A DNA stretch of 64,000 bases, taken from a beta proteobacterium CB. Lineage in GTDB: Bacteria; Pseudomonadota; Gammaproteobacteria; Burkholderiales; Burkholderiaceae. Below are positions 54,414 to 64,000 of the stretch, piece by piece (within the stretch, counting starts at the first letter, position 1; every line of letters starts with the position of its first letter). Below the pieces are notes generated by a model. That model searched no databases. It was not told the origin of the DNA and saw only the letters and a list, made by a program, of their open reading frames with translations. The stretch covers positions 1,240,001-1,304,000 of the forward strand of contig CP004348.1 of NCBI GenBank assembly GCA_000342265.1, read 5' to 3'. The position numbers and the translations under genes were made by a program.

Positions 54414-54806
54414 TCAAGCAGTTAATGCTAGATGTGCAATAAATGCGGATCTGTTTTCCCCAGCTTTTTTTGCTTTTGCATCCAATCTAGCTAAAACTCG
54501 TTTTGGAAGAGTGATATTGATGCGCTCAATATCGTCTGAAAGCAATGCTGGATCAATCTCTACGATTGCCCAAGCCCACCCTTTAAACTCCTTCCGCTTT
54601 TGTAGCTCCCTTAAGGAGCTTGGCTTTGGAATATCTTGATTGCGATCTAAAGCAAGCTCAATCCAAAGTTCTATTGCTTCTTTGGCGTTTTCTATCGCCT
54701 CATCGATGCCATTGTCTCCAGCCGAAAAACAACCCTCTAAATCTGGTACGGTAACGCCCCAGGCCTCCTTGGCAGATCCAGGTTCAATTGCAATCGGATA
54801 TTTCAT
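54414..54806 (-). CDS. hicB: HicB-family antitoxin
   Basis: This 130-residue protein has an N-terminal HicB-like partial RNase-H fold (MKYPIAIEPGSAKEAWGVTV, then PDLEGCFSAGDN). A C-terminal ribbon-helix-helix DNA-binding segment follows (INITLPKRVLARLDAKAKKA). It binds and inhibits HicA and represses the operon. It overlaps hicA by 4 bases. The pair lies outside the island, between the metal-related genes and comEC. Confidence 0.9.
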   Translation of the reverse strand: MKYPIAIEPGSAKEAWGVTVPDLEGCFSAGDNGIDEAIENAKEAIELWIELALDRNQDIPKPSSLRELQKRKEFKGWAWAIVEIDPALLSDDIERINITLPKRVLARLDAKAKKAGENRSAFIAHLALTA

Positions 54807-54997
54807 TTAAGACCCCTTTTTATATCAGCCTGCTTCAATATTTTTTCCACTAAACCAAGACCCAAATCTTTTTTAGGATGCGGGATGCAGATATGTCCAC
54901 TCTTTGTATTGTGAATAAAAATATGATGCGACCCCCTACTTCTATTCAATACCCACCCATCGGACTTCAATAACTCGATTAGTTTTTTACTATGCAT
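54803..54997 (-). CDS. hicA: HicA-family toxin (mRNA interferase)
   Basis: This 64-residue double-stranded RNA-binding-like toxin has the HicA signature SDGWVLNRSRGSHHIFIH, with the catalytic histidine in GSHHIF. It then reads PHPKKDLGLGLVEKILKQAD. The start ATG 54995-54997 is chosen because AAGGGG precedes it; an upstream ATG at 55027 would add ten unlikely residues. Confidence 0.9.
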   Translation of the reverse strand: MHSKKLIELLKSDGWVLNRSRGSHHIFIHNTKSGHICIPHPKKDLGLGLVEKILKQADIKRGLK

Positions 54998-55046
54998 TAA
55001 TCCCCTTGTATTATACACACGATACACACTAAAATCACCCCACCAT

Positions 55047-57530
55047 TTACTCTCGATGCCACAGGCGGCTGCTTTCTGAGCGCCAAAATAAGGGTGTCTC
55101 CTGCTTCAGATCAAAGATGGCTGGAAACTCCCAAACCTGTGCACCAGTAGTTGGTGTTTGATGAAACGGAATACCCATACTTTGATATCGAGCCGTGACT
55201 GTGGGATGCGGATGCCCATAACGATTGCGATAACCGTTTTGTGCGAATGCCTCATCAGGACTCAGCGCTGTTAACAACTCTTGAGATGAGGATGTTTTGC
55301 TGCCGTGATGTGGGGCCATGAATATCAAACTCTTATCACTTAAATGATTGAGGGCAGCCTGAGTTAAGCGCTCAGTGATTTCGGCCTCACCTTGCTTTTC
55401 CACATCGCCCGTCAACCAAAATGAAGTGCTTAAGTTGCGAACTTCTAGAACACAACTGACCTCATTAGGCTTTCTTGGATGTAGGTCTTCAAAAACCGTA
55501 TGCTCATTCGGGTGCCATATATAAAAATCCACCCCATCCCATGACCATTGCTGTCCAAAGCGACACGGAATAGCGGGTATTTTTCTTTCATCCAAATTGA
55601 TGAGTAATGGATTGGTGCTTGGCAAAGATCCCATCATGGAGTCAAAGCTGATCTCTTTAAGCAGGCTTGCGGCGCCTCCAATGTGATCGCTATCACTGTG
55701 GCTAATTACCATGAGATCAACATGATTGATTCCTCGCCCCCTGAGGTAGGGCAGGATGGTTCTTTGTCCAGCATCATCTTTTCCCTGAATGGGTCCAGTG
55801 TCATATAGCAAGCGCTTAGTTTTGGTTTCAATAAGAACCGCTGTGCCTTGGCCGATATCGAGTACCGACGCCCTAAAATCGCCTTTTGCTAGGTTGAAAT
55901 TCATGATGGGCTGGACAAATAGAGTTGCACACAATGCGAGGCCACCAGCTCTTGATACCCAACTCTCTTGAATAGATCCAGGGCGAATCGCCACAATGAT
56001 GCCAAGAGTTGATAAGACTATTGCCCACCAAGCAGGTTGGCTAGACCAAGCGATTGCCCACCTCCAATTGGCCATCCAGGCAAGCATGATGGCCAAGTAA
56101 TCCATCGTGATATGTGCTGGCATCAGCAACCATTTACCGATGAAGTCAGGCAGTAAAGCACCGGCGATGGCCAGCGGCGTCACGATATAACTCACCACAG
56201 GAATGGCAATAGCATTTGCTAGCGGGGAAACTATCGAGACTTGATAAAACCAATACAAGGTCAATGGTAAGAGTGCGATAGTGACAACCGCCTGCACTCG
56301 ACACGCCTCTCTTAGCGCATGAGTAACTCTATGACGCCAATCAAGCTCTAACTCTTTGCCGGTGGGCAAACCCAACAAGCCATCAGAGTTCTGCATGGCA
56401 TACAAAATAGCCGCTACCGCCCCAAACGAGAGCCAGAATCCCGGTGTGTAGGGCGCCATCGGATCAATCAGCAGAACAACAAATAAAGCCCACCACCAAA
56501 TATCAAACGATCGCGGGCTTCTACCAGACCAAAGCGCAAAGGCAACTACGCCCACCATATACATCGTCCGCTGCGCCGGAATCTGAAAACCAGCTAACCA
56601 GGCGTATATAAATGCAGTCAGAAACCCAACTGCTGCCGCCACCTTTCCAACTGGAATCAACAGCGGGAGTGTATTGCGACGCCATAAAAATGTGGCGAGC
56701 ATGGCACCAAATCCCGCCAACATCGTTACATGGAGACCTGAGATGGATATGAGGTGCCCAATACCAGTAGCATTAAATACGCGCCAATCTTCTTGGTTAA
56801 TCGCATTTTGATCACCCATCACTAGCGCTGCAATCACACCACCATAGCGAGCATCTTTCGGTAGTAGTTGCTGAATCTTTTTCCTTAACTTCCAACGCTG
56901 ATACTCCATGGCTAGAGCAAATTCAGTAAGGCCTATATCTTTCTCGGTGATTAATTTTCCAGATCGCACGGATCCACTGGCGCCGAAGTCTTGATGGAAA
57001 GACCAACGCTCAAAATCAAAGGTATGGGGATTGAGGGATCCATAAGGTCTTTTGATTTTGACCTTGAATTCCCAACGTTGACCCGGAATGACTTCTGGCA
57101 CATCTTGAGGATTGCGCCATGCTGGCTGCCAACTCAAATACACCTGCGGAGGAAAAGATTCAATTGGCTTTTTACCCAAAAATGCTTTATCCACCTCAAA
57201 AGAAAACTTTGCACCACTAGGAGAGCTCTGTGGCAAGGCATTAACCCTGCCCTCGAGAGCAATGTCTTGACCCTCATACTCGATTGAAAGGACATTAGCC
57301 AGTCGACTTTGTGCGTAATGTGCATTCCAAGCAAATCCCAAGGTAAAACAGCATGCAGCCAGCAATACGCTAGTTGCATAGTGATATTTTATGGACGAGT
57401 CATTGATGCAAATACCGAATAGACAAATGACGATGGTTACCATGCATATCCAAGCCCAATACTCTGGCATGGCAGGTAAAAATAGAAGAAGTGATCCCCC
57501 GGCGATGAACGCCGTAATATTGATACGCAA
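55047..57530 (-). CDS. comEC: ComEC/Rec2 family DNA internalisation channel
   Basis: The 827-residue inner-membrane protein moves transforming single-stranded DNA into the cytoplasm. It has an N-terminal pair of membrane helices followed by an OB-like periplasmic region. A ComEC_N multi-helix domain follows from about residue 200 (GVIAALVMGDQNAINQEDWR, FNATGIGHLISISGLHVTML). The C-terminal metallo-beta-lactamase-like domain has LLYDTGPIQGKDDAGQRTIL, VISHSDSDHIGG and MAPHHGS. Length fits the family. It is upstream of tatD in the opposite reading sense only by order: both read leftward, tatD being upstream by 4 bases. Confidence 0.94.
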   Translation of the reverse strand: MRINITAFIAGGSLLLFLPAMPEYWAWICMVTIVICLFGICINDSSIKYHYATSVLLAACCFTLGFAWNAHYAQSRLANVLSIEYEGQDIALEGRVNALPQSSPSGAKFSFEVDKAFLGKKPIESFPPQVYLSWQPAWRNPQDVPEVIPGQRWEFKVKIKRPYGSLNPHTFDFERWSFHQDFGASGSVRSGKLITEKDIGLTEFALAMEYQRWKLRKKIQQLLPKDARYGGVIAALVMGDQNAINQEDWRVFNATGIGHLISISGLHVTMLAGFGAMLATFLWRRNTLPLLIPVGKVAAAVGFLTAFIYAWLAGFQIPAQRTMYMVGVVAFALWSGRSPRSFDIWWWALFVVLLIDPMAPYTPGFWLSFGAVAAILYAMQNSDGLLGLPTGKELELDWRHRVTHALREACRVQAVVTIALLPLTLYWFYQVSIVSPLANAIAIPVVSYIVTPLAIAGALLPDFIGKWLLMPAHITMDYLAIMLAWMANWRWAIAWSSQPAWWAIVLSTLGIIVAIRPGSIQESWVSRAGGLALCATLFVQPIMNFNLAKGDFRASVLDIGQGTAVLIETKTKRLLYDTGPIQGKDDAGQRTILPYLRGRGINHVDLMVISHSDSDHIGGAASLLKEISFDSMMGSLPSTNPLLINLDERKIPAIPCRFGQQWSWDGVDFYIWHPNEHTVFEDLHPRKPNEVSCVLEVRNLSTSFWLTGDVEKQGEAEITERLTQAALNHLSDKSLIFMAPHHGSKTSSSQELLTALSPDEAFAQNGYRNRYGHPHPTVTARYQSMGIPFHQTPTTGAQVWEFPAIFDLKQETPLFWRSESSRLWHRE

Positions 57531-57534
57531 GTTC

Positions 57535-58395
57535 TTAAGAAGCGGAGTGTGGGTTTAGCTGCTTAGCCATCAATGATGACCAACGGGGCAATGCTTGCAT
57601 GGCATTTTGCCAAACTGCCTTTGAAAATACCTCTTCGCCAATGCTACGCGTATCAGCCAATTGTTGAGCAATTCTGGGAAGTAAAGCGGGCTCATTGAAT
57701 CGACCGCCTTCCTCCTTAAGCCAGGCTGGAGGAATATCTGGCGCATCAGTCTCAGTAAGAATGCATTCCAGCGGAAGCTCTTTTAAGAGGCGGCGAATCT
57801 GCAATGCACGCTCATAGGTTGCCGCTCCACCAAATCCTAGCTTGAAACCCAGCTCAATAAATTGCTCGGCTTGCTGGTGACTGCCATTAAAAGCATGAGC
57901 TATCCCGCCAGGAACTTTTCTTTTCCGCAGGGCTTTGAGAATGGCATCTTGGGAGCGGCGTACATGCAAAATTACTGGTAACTGAAATTGCTGAGCTAAA
58001 TCAAGCTGCGCATGAAAGAAATATTCTTGACGCTGCGGATCAAGGCCCTCGACAAAATAATCAAGACCAATCTCACCAATGCCTACAAACCTTGGATCAA
58101 TTAATGATTGCTCAATTTGATTTTTAAGTGCGATGACATCACCCTCTTGCACCTTGTTGATGTAGAGCGGATGAATACCAAGCGTATAAACCAATCCCGG
58201 AATTTGATTGCCATACTGGTTTGCCAAATTTTTAGCCTGCTCCCAATCGGAGGCTTGAACTGTTGGCAGTAATATGGCTTTAACGCCTTTACTGGCCGCT
58301 CTTGAAACGATGTCAGGAAGTACACTTGCAAACTCTGGCGCATCCAGATGGCAATGGGTATCAACCCATGCAAGCCCTATACTCGTTTCGCTCAT
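57535..58395 (-). CDS. tatD: TatD family metal-dependent deoxyribonuclease
   Basis: This 286-residue TIM-barrel hydrolase has metal-ligand histidines in [13 protein letters not shown] (about 14), a mid Glu in GIGEIGLDY, His in ILHVRRSQ and IAHAFNGS, and Asp in [11 protein letters not shown]. TatD enzymes are 3'-5' exonucleases on DNA. It could also be the YcfH-type paralogue (TatD-like). It overlaps lolD by 4 bases and precedes comEC by 4 bases. Confidence 0.92.
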   Translation of the reverse strand: MSETSIGLAWVDTHCHLDAPEFASVLPDIVSRAASKGVKAILLPTVQASDWEQAKNLANQYGNQIPGLVYTLGIHPLYINKVQEGDVIALKNQIEQSLIDPRFVGIGEIGLDYFVEGLDPQRQEYFFHAQLDLAQQFQLPVILHVRRSQDAILKALRKRKVPGGIAHAFNGSHQQAEQFIELGFKLGFGGAATYERALQIRRLLKELPLECILTETDAPDIPPAWLKEEGGRFNEPALLPRIAQQLADTRSIGEEVFSKAVWQNAMQALPRWSSLMAKQLNPHSAS

Positions 58396-59087
58396 TGTGT
58401 GAACGTCTTTAATACTCCGCGCTCTAAATGCAAAATTCGGTCACAACGTTTAGCGCGAATCGGATCATGAGTAACAATCACAAAAGCAGTCCCTTGCTCA
58501 CGTGCAATGTCTAACATTAAGTCAAATACGCCATCCGCAGTTTCGGTATCGAGATTGCCTGTTGGCTCATCTGCTAAGACGCAAGCAGGATTACCCACTA
58601 ACGCTCGAGCAACTGCAACACGTTGACGCTCGCCACCAGATAGCTCGCCCGGAGTGTGCTGCACTCGCTTTGATAGGCCAACTGCGTGCAACATCGCATT
58701 GGCACGCTCCATAGACTCTTCATTATTCAGACCACGAATACGCAAAGGAAGTGCCACATTCTCAACGGCACTGAATTCATCCAAGAGATGGTGGAACTGA
58801 TAAATAAATCCTAGACTGTGATTGCGCAGTTGATCAAGTTTTCTTACGGGCAAGTGATGTAGATTCTCTCCAGCAAGCATGACCGTACCTGAGCTCGGGG
58901 TGTCCAAACCACCCAACAAATGCAGCAAGGTACTTTTGCCTGAGCCAGAAGAGCCGACGATAGCGACCTTCTCAGAAGCTTTCACCTGTAAATCGATTTC
59001 TTTCAGAACCTCAACTGCCGTCGGTCCTTTGCCATAGATCTTCGCTAAACCAGAAGCACTCAGGATGATTTGACTGGAGTTACTCAT
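58392..59087 (-). CDS. lolD: Lipoprotein-releasing ABC transporter ATPase LolD
   Basis: LolD powers the extraction of lipoproteins from the inner membrane by LolCDE. The 231-residue ABC ATPase has Walker [17 protein letters not shown] (about residue 45), signature [15 protein letters not shown], and Walker [13 protein letters not shown]. The Lol-specific [19 protein letters not shown] motif is present. It overlaps lolC by 8 bases and tatD by 4. The island carries three lipoprotein genes that would use this system. Confidence 0.95.
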   Translation of the reverse strand: MSNSSQIILSASGLAKIYGKGPTAVEVLKEIDLQVKASEKVAIVGSSGSGKSTLLHLLGGLDTPSSGTVMLAGENLHHLPVRKLDQLRNHSLGFIYQFHHLLDEFSAVENVALPLRIRGLNNEESMERANAMLHAVGLSKRVQHTPGELSGGERQRVAVARALVGNPACVLADEPTGNLDTETADGVFDLMLDIAREQGTAFVIVTHDPIRAKRCDRILHLERGVLKTFTQ

Positions 59088-60342
59088 AGCGTAATGCCTC
59101 CGCAGGCTGAACTTGTGCAGCTCGTCTGCTTGGGTAAAGGGTGGCTAATACAGAGAGGCCAAAAGCCATTAAACCCACGGTAACAACATCAGATAAACGC
59201 ACATCTGACGGCAGCTCACCAATAAAGTACACATCGCGTGGCAAGAAGCGAACCCGGAAAATCGCCTCAATAGCAGGAACAATCACATCAATATTTAAAG
59301 CAATGAGGAGGCCCAAACCAACGCCGGCCAGAGAACCTAATAAGCCAATCGCCAGACCTTGAACCAAAAAGATCCGCTGAATGAGTCCTGGACTAGCGCC
59401 CATCGTTCTCAAGATCGCAATATCTGCCTGCTTCTCGTTCACGGTCATCACCAAAGTAGATACTAGATTGAAAGCGGCTACAGCAATGATGAGCGTCAGA
59501 ATGATAAACATCATCTTTCTTTCAGTTTGAACAGCAGCAAACCAATTACGATTGGATCGTGACCAGTCGCTCACCCACAAAGCTTGCGGGACAACTTGGG
59601 CTAACTCAGAAGCAATCTCTGGCGCGCGCTGCATATCATCCACCTTCACGCGCAAACCAGATGGGTCTTGCAAACGCAATAGAGCAGCAGCATCTTTCCA
59701 ATGCATGATTGCTAAAGAACTGTCGTATTCATAATGACCGCTATCCACAATGCCAAGCACTTGTAGTGTTCGCATTCTGGGCATAGCGCCCGCAGGAGTT
59801 AGATCGCTCTCAGGCACAATCAAATTCACACGATCACCAACGCGTGCACCCACAATATTGGCGAGTTGCGCGCCGAGGGCTACACCAAAAGTACCCGGCT
59901 TGAGATCCTCAATACTGCCGGCAACAAATTGCTTTGGCAGATCAGAAACCTTACCCTCTTCGCTTGGGAGTACCCCACGAATCGCCACGCCACGCATAAC
60001 ACTATCGCGGCTTAGCAAACCTTGCGAACTCACCATGGGAGCAACACCCACGACGTGAGGCTGAGCAGCTACTTTCAGCGCAATCGGCTCCCAATTAGCC
60101 AAGCCATCTGGGGCAGTAATCTCAACATGGGAGAGGACCGATAGCATGCGGTCACGCACTTCCTTTTGGAAGCCATTCATCACTGAAAGCACCACAATGA
60201 GTGCGGCAACGCCTAGGGCGATGCCTGCGGTGGAGATTCCGGAAATAAATGAAAGAAAGCCATCACGCTTACCCACGGTCTTACGACGCTTGGATCGGGT
60301 GTAGCGCAGGCCAATTTCTAGCTCAATGGGAAGTCTCAACAT
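59080..60342 (-). CDS. lolC: Lipoprotein-releasing ABC transporter permease LolC/LolE
   Basis: This 420-residue permease has one N-terminal helix ([20 protein letters not shown]), a large periplasmic domain (about 60-270) and three C-terminal helices of FtsX type ([60 protein letters not shown]). The LolC/E signature [16 protein letters not shown] is at the start. In betaproteobacteria a single LolC/E gene beside lolD is common. Divergent from the gene at 60389. Confidence 0.94.
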   Translation of the reverse strand: MLRLPIELEIGLRYTRSKRRKTVGKRDGFLSFISGISTAGIALGVAALIVVLSVMNGFQKEVRDRMLSVLSHVEITAPDGLANWEPIALKVAAQPHVVGVAPMVSSQGLLSRDSVMRGVAIRGVLPSEEGKVSDLPKQFVAGSIEDLKPGTFGVALGAQLANIVGARVGDRVNLIVPESDLTPAGAMPRMRTLQVLGIVDSGHYEYDSSLAIMHWKDAAALLRLQDPSGLRVKVDDMQRAPEIASELAQVVPQALWVSDWSRSNRNWFAAVQTERKMMFIILTLIIAVAAFNLVSTLVMTVNEKQADIAILRTMGASPGLIQRIFLVQGLAIGLLGSLAGVGLGLLIALNIDVIVPAIEAIFRVRFLPRDVYFIGELPSDVRLSDVVTVGLMAFGLSVLATLYPSRRAAQVQPAEALRYE

Positions 60343-60388
60343 GGTTACAGTTTAGACAATTGCATGGGCAAACTGATGGATTCTGTAA

Positions 60389-61369
60389 ATGCCACCTAAA
60401 ATCAGGGGAATGACTGCCAATTTAAGCCCCCAATCGAGTACTTTGCGTCGCTTTACCCTGATGTTGTCAGGGGAAGATGCCGTTGACGCTGGATTAGAGA
60501 AAAATGCGCCACCCAATGGATTGCCGCAAGAACGCTTTTTATTGGGAGACCGGCTACCAATCGCACCAGTCTTGCTATTAGGTCAAAGTGATTTAGTAGT
60601 GAATCCAAATGAAATTATTGCCTGCCTTCAGCCAGTTCACCTTCACGCTACTCGGGATCATTTAATCCTAATGGCTCAAAGTCAGATTGATCTGACTGAA
60701 AATGAATCTGCCAGACTACTAAATGTTGCCCTACCCTTTATTGAAGAGGACTTTGGAGGCAAGATCTTGTTCCAAGGTGAGCGTGATTGGTTTATTCCAG
60801 CAGGGCCATTTACTAGCCTTGCAACCCACTCGATTGATCAGGCGCATGGTCGTAATATTGATTGGTGGATGCCGCGCGATACAAGCGAGCTTGGTATTGC
60901 CAAGCTCTGGCGCAAACTCCAAAATGAAATTCAGATGCTCTGGCACATTGATCCAGTGAATCAAGAACGGGAGCAATCGGGATATCCAAGCATTAACTCC
61001 CTTTGGATTAGTGGTATCGGAAAATTGGCTGATATTCAGACCCCCCAATTGCTCGAGAACGTAAAGCAGATATATGGAGACCATCCCCTCTTGGCTGGAT
61101 TAGCTAGATATCTTGAAATTCCTCAGCAGAATGAAATTGATTTCTCAAAGCTACCTAATGCCTTTGCGTGGATTGATCGCCCTGAGAATATTTGGAGCAA
61201 TCTGAGAAACGCCCTCTTGAGCAATGCGTTGGATCAAATTGAAATCATCGATTTTCCCAAGGGACAAGCTCGTCATAGGATGATTACAGCTAAAGATCTA
61301 AATAAAAAATCATGGGCCTTCTGGAAAAAATCAGAGCCCTTAACTTGGCAAGAAATTATTTCAGCATGA
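60389..61369 (+). CDS. Conserved hypothetical protein upstream of recJ
   Basis: This 326-residue soluble protein has no clearly recognised catalytic motif. Segments such as NPNEIIACLQPVHLHATRDH, NIDWWMPRDTSELGIAKLWR and INSLWISGIG are typical of a betaproteobacterial family often annotated as RpfE-type regulatory or phosphoglycerate-mutase-like protein beside recJ. The start may be 60389 or the internal ATG 60410. Its stop overlaps the recJ start by 4 bases (ATGA), so it is coupled to recJ. Confidence 0.7.
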   Translation: MPPKIRGMTANLSPQSSTLRRFTLMLSGEDAVDAGLEKNAPPNGLPQERFLLGDRLPIAPVLLLGQSDLVVNPNEIIACLQPVHLHATRDHLILMAQSQIDLTENESARLLNVALPFIEEDFGGKILFQGERDWFIPAGPFTSLATHSIDQAHGRNIDWWMPRDTSELGIAKLWRKLQNEIQMLWHIDPVNQEREQSGYPSINSLWISGIGKLADIQTPQLLENVKQIYGDHPLLAGLARYLEIPQQNEIDFSKLPNAFAWIDRPENIWSNLRNALLSNALDQIEIIDFPKGQARHRMITAKDLNKKSWAFWKKSEPLTWQEIISA

Positions 61370-63111
61370 GTGTCTTTTCAAGGCGCCCCTTCTCCGATCG
61401 TACGGCCAGCTGGTTGCAGCAAAGTGGCTTGCACCCATTGCTGGCCAGGCTGTATGCAGCCCGCGGTATTGATAAGCCAGATGAGCTCTCTTTAGATCTC
61501 AAGCAACTACTCTCGCCAATGGAGTTAAAGAACTGCATCAGCACCGCCACCCTGCTGGCTGATATTTTGGAACGCAAAGAGTCTATGCTAGTAGTAGCGG
61601 ACTATGACTGTGATGGCGCTACCGCTTGCGCCGTTGCACTCCGTGGTTTGAAGATGTTGGGTGGAGTGGACACTCCTATTCAATTCTTAGTACCAAACCG
61701 TTTTACGATGGGCTATGGCTTAACCCCAGAGGTAGTGGAATTGGCTGCTCAACAAAATCCCAAGCCAAAATATCTCATTACAGTGGATAACGGCATTGCC
61801 AGTGAAGCTGGGGTAGAGCGAGCCCGCGAGCTTGGAATGGAAGTGATTGTTACTGATCATCATTTACCTGGCGATCGATTACCTAAAGCAATTGCGATCG
61901 TCAATCCGAATCAGCCAAGCTGTAGCTTTCCGAGCAAAGCGCTTGCAGGCGTAGGTGTGATGTTCTATTTATTAGTTGCACTGCGTGCAGAGCTTCGTAA
62001 GCGCGGTAAATTTTCTGCTGAAACTCAACCTAAGATTGAAAACCTATTAGATCTAGTTGCCTTAGGCACTGTTGCGGATGTTGCCCAACTCGATCGCAAT
62101 AATCGCATCTTAGTTTCCAATGGCTTAAAGCGCATTCGCTCGGGAGTCTCACAAGCCGGTATTCAGGCGCTATTTCAGGCTGCGGTACGGGATCCCCGCA
62201 AAGCCAATACATTTGACTTGGGTTTTGCTATCGGCCCCCGCCTGAATGCGGCGGGCCGTTTGGCTGATATGACTTTGGGTATTCGCTTATTGCTAAGCGA
62301 TAAACCTGATGAGGCTATAGAGCTGGCGTATGAACTTGACCGCATCAATCGCGAGAGACGCGTGATTGAAGGTGGAATGCAAGAAGCCGCCCTCGCCCAC
62401 CTTGCTGAAGATCAATTGGCAGGCACCATGGCTGGTCGCTCAAGCATTTGCCTTTGGAATTCAGAATGGCATCAAGGGGTAGTTGGTATCGTAGCCTCTC
62501 GCTTGAAAGAACGCTTTAATCGCCCTGCGATTGTCTTTGCTCCTGCAGATGGGGCTAGCGGAGAAGAATTGCGTGGCTCTGGCAGATCATTGACAGGCTT
62601 TCATCTTCGCGATGCATTAGATATTGTCTCTAAGCGTGAGCCAGGCCTGATTCTCAAATTTGGCGGTCATGCCATGGCTGCAGGCCTGAGCATTAGAAAA
62701 GTGGATTTTGAAAAGTTTGATGCCCTGTTTCAACAAGTTGCCAATCAATTACTAAACGATGAGTTACTAGAGCGTCACCACATTCATGATGGCGCCCTTG
62801 ATCTTTCTGAATTCACACCCGAAACTGGCGATCTCCTTGCCCAAGAAATCTGGGGCCAAGGCTTTCCTCAACCCATCTTTTATGGAGAATTTGAGATTGG
62901 CCAGCAAAGCCTCATGAAAGAAAAACACCTGCGCTTGCAGCTTCGTCCGCTTGGGGATGGTCAATTGGCTAGCAAACCATTCACAGGAGTTTGGTTTAAT
63001 CGGACCCAGCCCTTACCGGCCAAGGCCAAGCTGGCCTATCGCCTGGTGACAGACCGCTTCCAGGGGCAGGCACGCGTGCAGCTCATGATTGAAGCCCACG
63101 ACGAGAGCTGA
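61366..63111 (+). CDS. recJ: Single-stranded-DNA-specific exonuclease RecJ
   Basis: RecJ degrades single-stranded DNA 5'-3' in mismatch and recombination repair. From ATG 61366 it is 581 residues long. It has the DHH-family motifs: [20 protein letters not shown] (motif I), [21 protein letters not shown] (DHH) and a C-terminal DHHA1 domain with [15 protein letters not shown] start at 61312 would overlap the upstream gene by 58 bases and add a tail unlike the family, so the ATG overlapping the previous stop is chosen. prfB follows after 28 bases. Confidence 0.95.
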   Translation: MSVFSRRPFSDRTASWLQQSGLHPLLARLYAARGIDKPDELSLDLKQLLSPMELKNCISTATLLADILERKESMLVVADYDCDGATACAVALRGLKMLGGVDTPIQFLVPNRFTMGYGLTPEVVELAAQQNPKPKYLITVDNGIASEAGVERARELGMEVIVTDHHLPGDRLPKAIAIVNPNQPSCSFPSKALAGVGVMFYLLVALRAELRKRGKFSAETQPKIENLLDLVALGTVADVAQLDRNNRILVSNGLKRIRSGVSQAGIQALFQAAVRDPRKANTFDLGFAIGPRLNAAGRLADMTLGIRLLLSDKPDEAIELAYELDRINRERRVIEGGMQEAALAHLAEDQLAGTMAGRSSICLWNSEWHQGVVGIVASRLKERFNRPAIVFAPADGASGEELRGSGRSLTGFHLRDALDIVSKREPGLILKFGGHAMAAGLSIRKVDFEKFDALFQQVANQLLNDELLERHHIHDGALDLSEFTPETGDLLAQEIWGQGFPQPIFYGEFEIGQQSLMKEKHLRLQLRPLGDGQLASKPFTGVWFNRTQPLPAKAKLAYRLVTDRFQGQARVQLMIEAHDES

Positions 63112-63139
63112 GCCGCAATAACCCCCTTATAATTAGGGG

Positions 63140-64000
63140 ATGGAAGCCGAACAACTTAATATTATTTCAAATACCTTGTCCGATCTGCTCACTCGTGAGC
63201 AAGCACTTCGGGGGTATCTTTGACTTCGAAGTAAAGTCACGACGCCTTACTGAAGTTAACTCAATTCTTGAGGATCCCACTATCTGGGACGATCAAAAGA
63301 AAGCACAAGCACTCGGCAAAGAAAAGAAATTGCTTGATGGCGTTGTTGCCACCCTCACCGATTTAAATAGCAACATCACTGGTGCACTCGAATTATTCGA
63401 CATGGCTAAAGAAGAAAGTGATTTTGAAACGATTGCTGCCATCGAACAAGACGTTGAAAGCTATAGCAAGATCATTCATGATCTTGAGTTCCGTCGCATG
63501 TTCCATAACGAGATGGATTCCTGTAATTGCTTTATCGATATTCAAGCGGGTGCTGGCGGAACAGAAGCTTGCGACTGGGCCAGCATGCTCTTTCGTCAAT
63601 ACCTCAAGTATTGTGAGCGCAAAGGCTACAAAACAGAAATCTTAGAAGAGTCTGATGGTGATGTTGCTGGCATCAAAAGCGCAACAATCAAGGTCGATGG
63701 TGAGTATGCTTATGGTCACCTTCGCTCAGAGACTGGCGTGCACCGCTTAGTACGTAAGTCACCATTTGATTCATCAAACGGTCGTCATACTTCTTTTGCC
63801 AGTATTTATGTGTATCCAGAAATTGATGACTCGATTGAGATTGATGTCAATCCAGCAGATATTCGTACTGATACCTATCGCGCCTCTGGTGCGGGTGGTC
63901 AGCACATCAACAAGACCGACTCTGCCGTTCGTTTAACCCACCTTCCGACCGGCATCGTAGTGCAATGTCAGAACGACCGAAGCCAGCACCGCAATAGAGC
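63140..64000 (+). CDS. prfB: Peptide chain release factor 2 (3' end outside window, +1 frameshift)
   Basis: RF2 recognises UAA and UGA and releases nascent chains. The first reading frame runs from ATG 63140 for 27 codons to an in-frame TGA at 63221-63223. Translation must shift +1 at CTT-T-GAC to read on. The body then shows the RF2 anticodon-like SPF tripeptide ([18 protein letters not shown]) and the catalytic GGQ in [20 protein letters not shown]. The gene runs off the window end at 64000. It lies downstream of recJ, probably in the same operon. Confidence 0.95.
63209..63226 (+). promoter_or_regulatory. Programmed +1 frameshift signal of prfB
   Basis: CGGGGG (Shine-Dalgarno-like) lies 3 bases before CTT-TGA-C. 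The pattern GGGGGTATCTTTGAC is the canonical prfB shift site: low RF2 favours the slip at CTT, giving autoregulation of RF2 by its own abundance. Confidence 0.93.

Noticed and set aside
61312..61365. Longer start for recJ
   Set aside because: It lies within the end of the upstream gene; the ATG overlapping the stop (61366) gives the normal N-terminus.

Overview
The window is chromosomal DNA of a betaproteobacterium of the Burkholderiaceae, most likely Polynucleobacter or a close relative. The evidence is the moderately AT-rich composition, the type of housekeeping proteins, and gene runs such as smc-zipA-ligA, dapD-dapE-prmB, comEC-tatD-lolD-lolC and recJ-prfB. The genus is an inference from family resemblance; no database was searched.

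Left core (1-17310): the end of map, glnD, a NUDIX hydrolase, the leftward smc-zipA-ligA operon, dapD-dapE-prmB (lysine biosynthesis and release-factor methylation), radA, kup with a small secreted coiled-coil protein, and an initiator tRNA-fMet gene.

Genomic island (about 17262-52888, 35.6 kb): a perfect 50-bp direct repeat (17262-17311 and 52839-52888) made of the 3' part of tRNA-fMet bounds the element. A P4-type tyrosine integrase lies at the right end. Near-identical 24-bp sites (17369-17392, 52693-52716) lie just inside each att site and look like integrase arm sites. From left to right the island carries: (i) a leftward three-gene defence/modification operon, namely an SNF2-type helicase with a DUF3883-like C-terminus, a DUF1156-type adenine methylase, and a DUF499 (BrxC/PglY-like) ATPase with an N-terminal HEPN-like domain; (ii) a MerR regulator coupled to a VIT-VWA protein, followed by a possible structured RNA; (iii) two WYL regulators around a GmrSD-like DUF262-DUF1524 protein, each with its own 17-bp palindrome; (iv) envelope and secreted cargo, including a beta-barrel protein, three lipoproteins and two heptapeptide-repeat secreted proteins; (v) small hypotheticals, a DUF1810 protein, a UvrD-like helicase and an Mrr-like nuclease; (vi) a leftward maintenance block with HTH proteins, iteron-like repeats and a toxin plus two antitoxins.

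Regulatory architecture is the most unusual part. The MerR gene and a secreted-protein gene 13 kb away share an almost identical large palindromic operator. The first WYL gene and the repeat-protein gene downstream of it share one palindrome in opposite orientations. A 12+3+12 palindrome in front of the Mrr-like gene shares its half-site with repeats upstream of the HTH genes. These suggest three or four separate regulons inside one island.

Right core (52889-64000): the displaced original tRNA terminator, a small protein, a Met/His-rich membrane protein with a small secreted protein, hicAB, comEC, tatD, lolD, lolC, a conserved hypothetical, recJ, and prfB with its programmed +1 frameshift, cut by the window end.
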